Source: Uranotaenia lowii
Taxonomy: Eukaryota; Arthropoda; Insecta; Diptera; Culicidae
Length of the DNA stretch: 64,000 nucleotides
Assembly (NCBI RefSeq): GCF_029784155.1
Contig: NC_073692.1
Span: 153,356,334 to 153,420,333, forward strand
Reading direction: 5' to 3'
How positions within the stretch are numbered: position 1 is the first letter of the stretch; each line of letters opens with the position of its first letter. The notes under the pieces were generated by a model. It had not been told where the DNA came from. It made no database searches and was given only the letters and a program-made list of their open reading frames with translations. Positions 59,630-64,000 of this stretch are shown here, in pieces. Position numbers and translations under genes: made by a program.

Positions 59630-61190
59630 TTTTGGTGGAAACTAGAAACTGTTTTCTATTGCCGGCCGGTTTTCATACACATGCACAGCTCATCGCTGGT
59701 GGTTTTCGCCGTCGATTTGAAAACAAATAGCGTATTCGTTTTCATCTGGTGGCCAACCAGTTGTGCACTAACTGCTGTCATCTTCATATAAAAAATACGC
59801 TTTGACAGCACTTTGTTCAAAACTGGTGGGTCACAAGGGTGAAATCGAATACGCTAAAGAATGTATTTTTCTAATGCTGGTTAACATAAACACACTGCGC
59901 ATCATTCGACAATATCCTCGCTGGTCTATTGTTTCCATCCTGCTTTGTCTTGTGATAGGATATGAGATACGTTTTATTTGGAAGGATGCCAGTTTTTAGA
60001 AAGCTTGTTAATGCCGGACCGGCATAGAATTTATACCGATAATTCCACCTCCAAGGAAGTTCATCATGGGAGTAGAGTAATTTGTAAGCGCGTGAAATTA
60101 AATTGGAACCTACCTAGTGTAGGGAATAAGGTAAATGAAGAGAAGAAGTATTTAGAACCAAATAAACATTAAAGTGATTTAACATTTAAGATGTGCAATC
60201 TACTCATGGTTGTAATTATATGAAGAGTATTTTAGAATTTTCCTAATTTTGGAGTCTTTTAACAGCATAAAGTTTCAGTTTTCTCAAACGTAGTCAACCT
60301 AACTTAAGCGTGTAAAACAGGAGAAAGTGAAGAGAGAGTACTGTGATGAAGAGAGAGAGAAAGATGAGGTTCGAAGACACGTCATTCAGTTAACCAATGT
60401 TGTGAGTGAAAGTCGCGTTTCTTTGTTCTCCGAAAAGTGATTTATTTTAAAAATTTATTAGTTTAAACACGGTCACTACACCTAGGTGTGTAGTGCCTGA
60501 TTATATAATCGACTATATACACGCACGCACACGCACAATGGCGCTAGATGATATGAGAGAGCATTTATGATTGTGTGGTACCGGTTCGATCCACTTCCCG
60601 GCAATGCTATACAAACCGTATGGAGCACATCTCTCAGATTTCCCCTCAGATTTCCCCTTTTTTGACAGATTTAAGCTTTTTTCTTCAGATTTGAGCTTTC
60701 ATCTCCTATGCTCTCAAGGCAAAAATCTGAGGAAAAAAAGCTTTAACACGAGATTCACGAGCACATATTCAAAAGATGTTGGTCACACGATACATAGACA
60801 AATCGTGTAACGTTGCAGGGATCTGGTTCGATCGGCATGTTGTTAACGCACACTAGTTGCTTTCAGGCTCGTTTGTTACACATGCGTCAGCGTCTCTGTC
60901 CTCAGTAGTGTGCCAGAGTTTGGCCGAATGAGTTAGCGTCTCGAGCCCCGTGCTAAGGTAGACTTGCTACCATTAATATGCGATTGCACACTACGGTTTA
61001 CGCTTAATTACGGTAACAAGGTACAACTTTCGACCCGGGATTTGCAAATTCTTTTTTGACCTATGTCTTATTTTTCATCAAAATACAGTCGTTGTACTCT
61101 GTCAGGACTTGGACGTATAACTTTTTTGTTCGGATGTAATGCAGAATGCATTAATGCAGAGAATATTCGAAGGAAAAAACAACTCCACCT
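59630..61190. other. Stretch without recognisable genes
   Basis: It contains a purine-rich gagagaga patch at 60335-60365 and a short (AC)n at 60521-60538. There is no supported open frame. Confidence 0.5.
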
Positions 61191-62103
61191 TCTAGCTTAA
61201 CACATAATTTATTGAGTTGCACAATTCAAGCTTGGTTTTTCGTCCACCACTTTCATCACTTAACAAAATGTGGTTGTACCTAACCTTTTTGCTGCTACCA
61301 CCTGAATCCAATACTCGTTGGGGTTCAAACTCGGGTTCGAAGATGTCGGAGCCTTGCACCGACGCGACGATTTGGTAATGGTGTCTTCGCTGAAACGACT
61401 CTTGTAGAGGCGTGGCGATCGTACGGTGAGTTGTGTACCTTGCCCCACCTTGGGTGCTGAACCAGGCACGGAGTTGTTGTTGGCCTGATCCGGAGTTCGC
61501 CAGTTGAATTCCACACAAACCTGCGACGGATGCGATGCTACAAGTTCAACAGCTGATTCAAATTCGAATGTCGGATGATTTGAATCTCCAAGGCCGCCGA
61601 GGGGTTTATCGTAGTGTAGTGGCAGATATAACCTCCATACAGCAACGGACAGACGAGAGTCACGGTGGATTCAAATCGAATTGACGGCGATGAATCAGGG
61701 TTGGAATTGTATCTATAAATAGCAGGGTCCAAAATTTAGGGTCCAAGGATTAGTAATGGGGTTTATCGGAGAGGGAAAATGACAGGTTCTACTTGATGTC
61801 CAAATATTTCGGCTCCTGGTTTTGTAACGAACTTTTTATTTGGTTCACTATTGTTTCGCCAGAGTTTGAATCCAAAATGCCGATGGACGTGATCATCGTC
61901 AGGCTTTGAACTCCAGCCGGTCATTGCTCTCGCCTTACGTCTTTTCCTGCCTCGTCTAATATTCGCTGCGCTCAGGTAGCTTACGGTCTCTGGTGGTGAG
62001 TAATGAACCGGTAGTGATGGCTGCGTACTTTTCGCCTTCTGGAGGTCGCGCCTTTCAGAGGGATAGTTCAACCCCCAGAAATACTCACTGCATATGATAA
62101 ACT
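61191..62103. other. GC-richer stretch with unassigned minus-strand frames
   Basis: Frames of 108 codons (61192-61518) and 114 codons (61763-62107) on the minus strand have no recognised domain. The second is adjacent to a transposase fragment and contains a basic run (RRGRKRRKARA). It may be part of a degenerate transposon. The word caccttgggtgctgaaccag at 61447 recurs, with one change, at 62620. Confidence 0.35.
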
Positions 62104-62160
62104 TCAATCTACGAACAAAATCGCTGAGACCTCTTTCGAGTGACTAGCAACGCTTACACA

Positions 62161-62314
62161 ATCTACCGTCAAAGTATCCCGGTAACGTTTGAGCACGGCA
62201 TACAAAGTCGATTTTGGGAGCTTGAGAGCCTTGGCGAGCATTCCTCCTGCCTGACCATGTAGGGTTTTCAACGTGGTTGTGCACAATTTTGTTTCGTCTA
62301 CCACGTTCTATTTT
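62161..62314 (-). pseudogene. mariner/Tc1-type transposase HTH fragment, frameshifted
   Basis: On the minus strand, one frame (62314-62249) reads ERGRRNKIVHNHVENPTWSG. The sense then moves to another frame (62244-62161) with MLAKALKLPKSTLYAVLKRY followed by RDTLTVD. Together they resemble the N-terminal helix-turn-helix of mariner/Tc1-type transposases, in which 'W/YSGR..A..L..P.ST' precedes the recognition helix and 'RY...L' follows. The catalytic domain is not recognised downstream. The fragment is unrelated in sequence to the two Tc1 copies at 11647 and 23442. Confidence 0.55.
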
Positions 62315-62370
62315 GGGAAACTTTTCAACGCCTTGTACCAATCCTGATGAAATTTTCATCTTAAACAAAC

Positions 62371-63215
62371 CTTCCAGGTCAAAACGCTGCTGTAAGGTGG
62401 TTTGTAAAACACTTTTCTCTGCCCCAAAAGTTGTTGATTGTCCAACCTTAGGGTTGAAATTGTCTCAGCCAAATGGAAGGCAACATTTCTCACGCGTTGT
62501 GAAGGCTCCGGCGGGATAGCACTTACGGTGGTTGGTGACGGATCATGTGTCAGGTTGGATCAGGATCGCTTCCCTGACTAGCATTAGTGAAGCAGCTTGA
62601 CAACCGGAGTACTTGGTGTCACCTTGGGTGTTGAACCAGGCACGAAGTAAAGTCTATCGACGGTGTAGGCGTTCGTCGGTATTGGATACTCACGCGTGGG
62701 TAGTAATCGGTCGTAAGGCACTTGTCAGACCGGGGATTGGGGGTAACGGCACCGTTCGTCGGTCGAGCCGGATCGTGGAGCACAGCAGAGCAGGTTAGAT
62801 TTTCTTAACTATGAATTCGGGGTCCTGTAGGAACATGATGGGAGAAGAAATATTAATTATGTTAGTCTGCTGCCTGGTATTAGGTTCAAGATGGCTGCTT
62901 CCTAGTTGTTTGCTTTCTTTGTCATAGAACTAAAGCAAGACTGTAGCTGTGGTCGGCTCCAGATCTCCATTCCAAGTGAGGCCATTTCAGAACAAGATCT
63001 TTGATCCCATACGCAAGCTAGTGGCTTTGTAGTTGTCTTCCCGTTCTTTCCATCATTTTTTCCTGTTGTGAAGAGAGTCCACTGCGACTATTTAGTTGAT
63101 CTATTGTGGTATTACCCCGCGTTACTATTTTTACTTTGCTATGCTACTAACCCCTGCACTATTCTTTGAAGTTGCAGTTGTTTACCGATAGCACTACGAG
63201 CACAAACATATCTAG
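62371..63215. other. Stretch without recognisable genes
   Basis: GC-richer than average. No domain-bearing frame, no LTR boundary (TG...CA with duplication) and no RNA gene could be supported. Confidence 0.45.
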
Positions 63216-63219
63216 GTAG

Positions 63220-63500
63220 GACCCTGATCGAAAAATCGGACCAAAATCGGATGGATTTCGGTCCGTTCCAACCGTGAATCGGTTAGAAATCTGACCAGAA
63301 ATCCAGCCGAATTCGGACGAATTCAAGGCTCTGGTGACACAACTTTCCTGACGACGATAAGTTTTTGCGAGTGAACTGTCAAAACAACCAAATGGTCAGG
63401 AAAATCTAACCGAATTCCAACAGAAACCGGACAGATTTAAACTGACAACTAATATTTTGACAGTAATTGGTCCGGTTACGAATTCGTTCCGATCTGGAGA
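63220..63500. repeat. Possible small element with repeated cggac/ccgaatt words
   Basis: Variants of aatcggaccaaaatcgg, ccgaattcggacgaattc and ggtccggttacgaattcg occur in both directions within 280 bp. Termini were not defined. Confidence 0.3.
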
Positions 63501-63653
63501 TCTCCAAGTGCAATCTTTGTAAGTTCCCTTGAAAAGATCCATCCACATGCATGTGCTGCATCATTGGGCGTACAATTCCAAGGTATACCCGGCTAGCATT
63601 TCACCAATGCTAAAACCGACAACCTTCGTCATACTATGTGTGCCAAGTTTTTT

Positions 63654-63722
63654 CACGACCGGAATTTGACCTCATGACCTCATGGCTCAAAAGACAAGGA
63701 TGCTATCCTCTAGGCCATGATC
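63654..63722 (-). repeat. tRNA-derived SINE fragment
   Basis: On the minus strand, tggcctagaggatagcatcc (box A-like) and ggtcaaattccgg (box B-like) have promoter spacing. A tandem catgacct lies between them. It is related in wording to 28765-28828. Stems are too weak for a tRNA gene. Confidence 0.5.
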
Positions 63723-64000
63723 TGCTGGCTTCTTCCACTCATGCCCTATTGTATTCGTTGATGCGTCGCCAATGCGCATGACTACTATCGCCATCTCTTG
63801 CCATAATTCGTTGAGTTGACCTAACTGTTTTGGCTACCTCTGTGCACGGGAATTTTAGGGTGATCCTCCTTCTTTACTTATTAGGGCACATCCTCGACAC
63901 GCGTATCAGCAAGCGTCATTAAGGATCCTTGTTCCACCAAGCAGTAACTTACTGGTTACAATTTGTCTTTGGTTGAAATGACCATGTATATTTAAAAACA

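Noticed and set aside
62371..63215. LTR of a retrovirus-like element
   Set aside because: No TG...CA termini, primer-binding site, polypurine tract or matching second LTR seen.

Overview
This is eukaryotic nuclear DNA from an AT-rich, transposon-rich insect genome. I infer a dipteran, most likely a mosquito-type genome. The reasons are a Jockey-clade LINE with a poly(A) tail, an RTE-like LINE with a short tandem-repeat 3' tail, Tc1/mariner copies, a THAP-carrying P-like element and many TA-flanked hairpin MITEs. The species is inference. I see no intact host protein-coding gene, no rRNA, no convincing functional tRNA, no operon and no CRISPR array. Almost every short open frame looks like chance or transposon debris.

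Layout. 1-3.8 kb: palindromic repeat family, with a complete TA-flanked copy at 1058-3527. 4.6-6.06 kb: a dispersed element with about 140-bp tandem units and a (CAAA)n tail. 7.30-9.02 kb: a P-superfamily-like element with 25-bp terminal inverted repeats (TIRs), an 8-bp target-site duplication (TSD) and a broken THAP gene. 11.65-17.0 kb: a Tc1-like transposon whose transposase is split by a 4.27-kb giant foldback element (12416-16686). The foldback arms are two facing arrays of a 119-bp repeat. 17.8-21.06 kb: a decayed RTE-like LINE on the minus strand. 21.2-22.0 kb: a MITE. 23.44-24.52 kb: a second Tc1 copy of the same family, inverted. 27.0-33.0 kb: three further TIR elements and a tRNA-like SINE piece. 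33.8-38.05 and 38.44-39.87 kb: two TIR elements that carry intron-exon-like, possibly captured, gene pieces. 41.03-43.56 kb: a hAT-like remnant. 46.5-47.8 kb: diverged tandem repeats. 48.25-57.12 kb: a full-length Jockey-clade LINE with a 13-bp TSD and a 63-bp poly(A), itself interrupted by a 4.35-kb unidentified insertion (51252-55600) that contains a MITE. 57.5-58.5 kb: another TA-flanked MITE. 59.3-64 kb: element fragments, tRNA-like pieces and a mariner-type transposase fragment.

The LINEs would supply endonuclease and reverse transcriptase, and the Tc1-like and P-like genes would supply DNA transposases. Every such gene here is broken, so activity in trans from elsewhere in the genome would be needed. 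Most structure in the window is nested insertion. The strongest single object is the foldback element with inverted 119-bp arrays inside the Tc1 transposase gene, because target site, 11-bp termini and array symmetry all agree.
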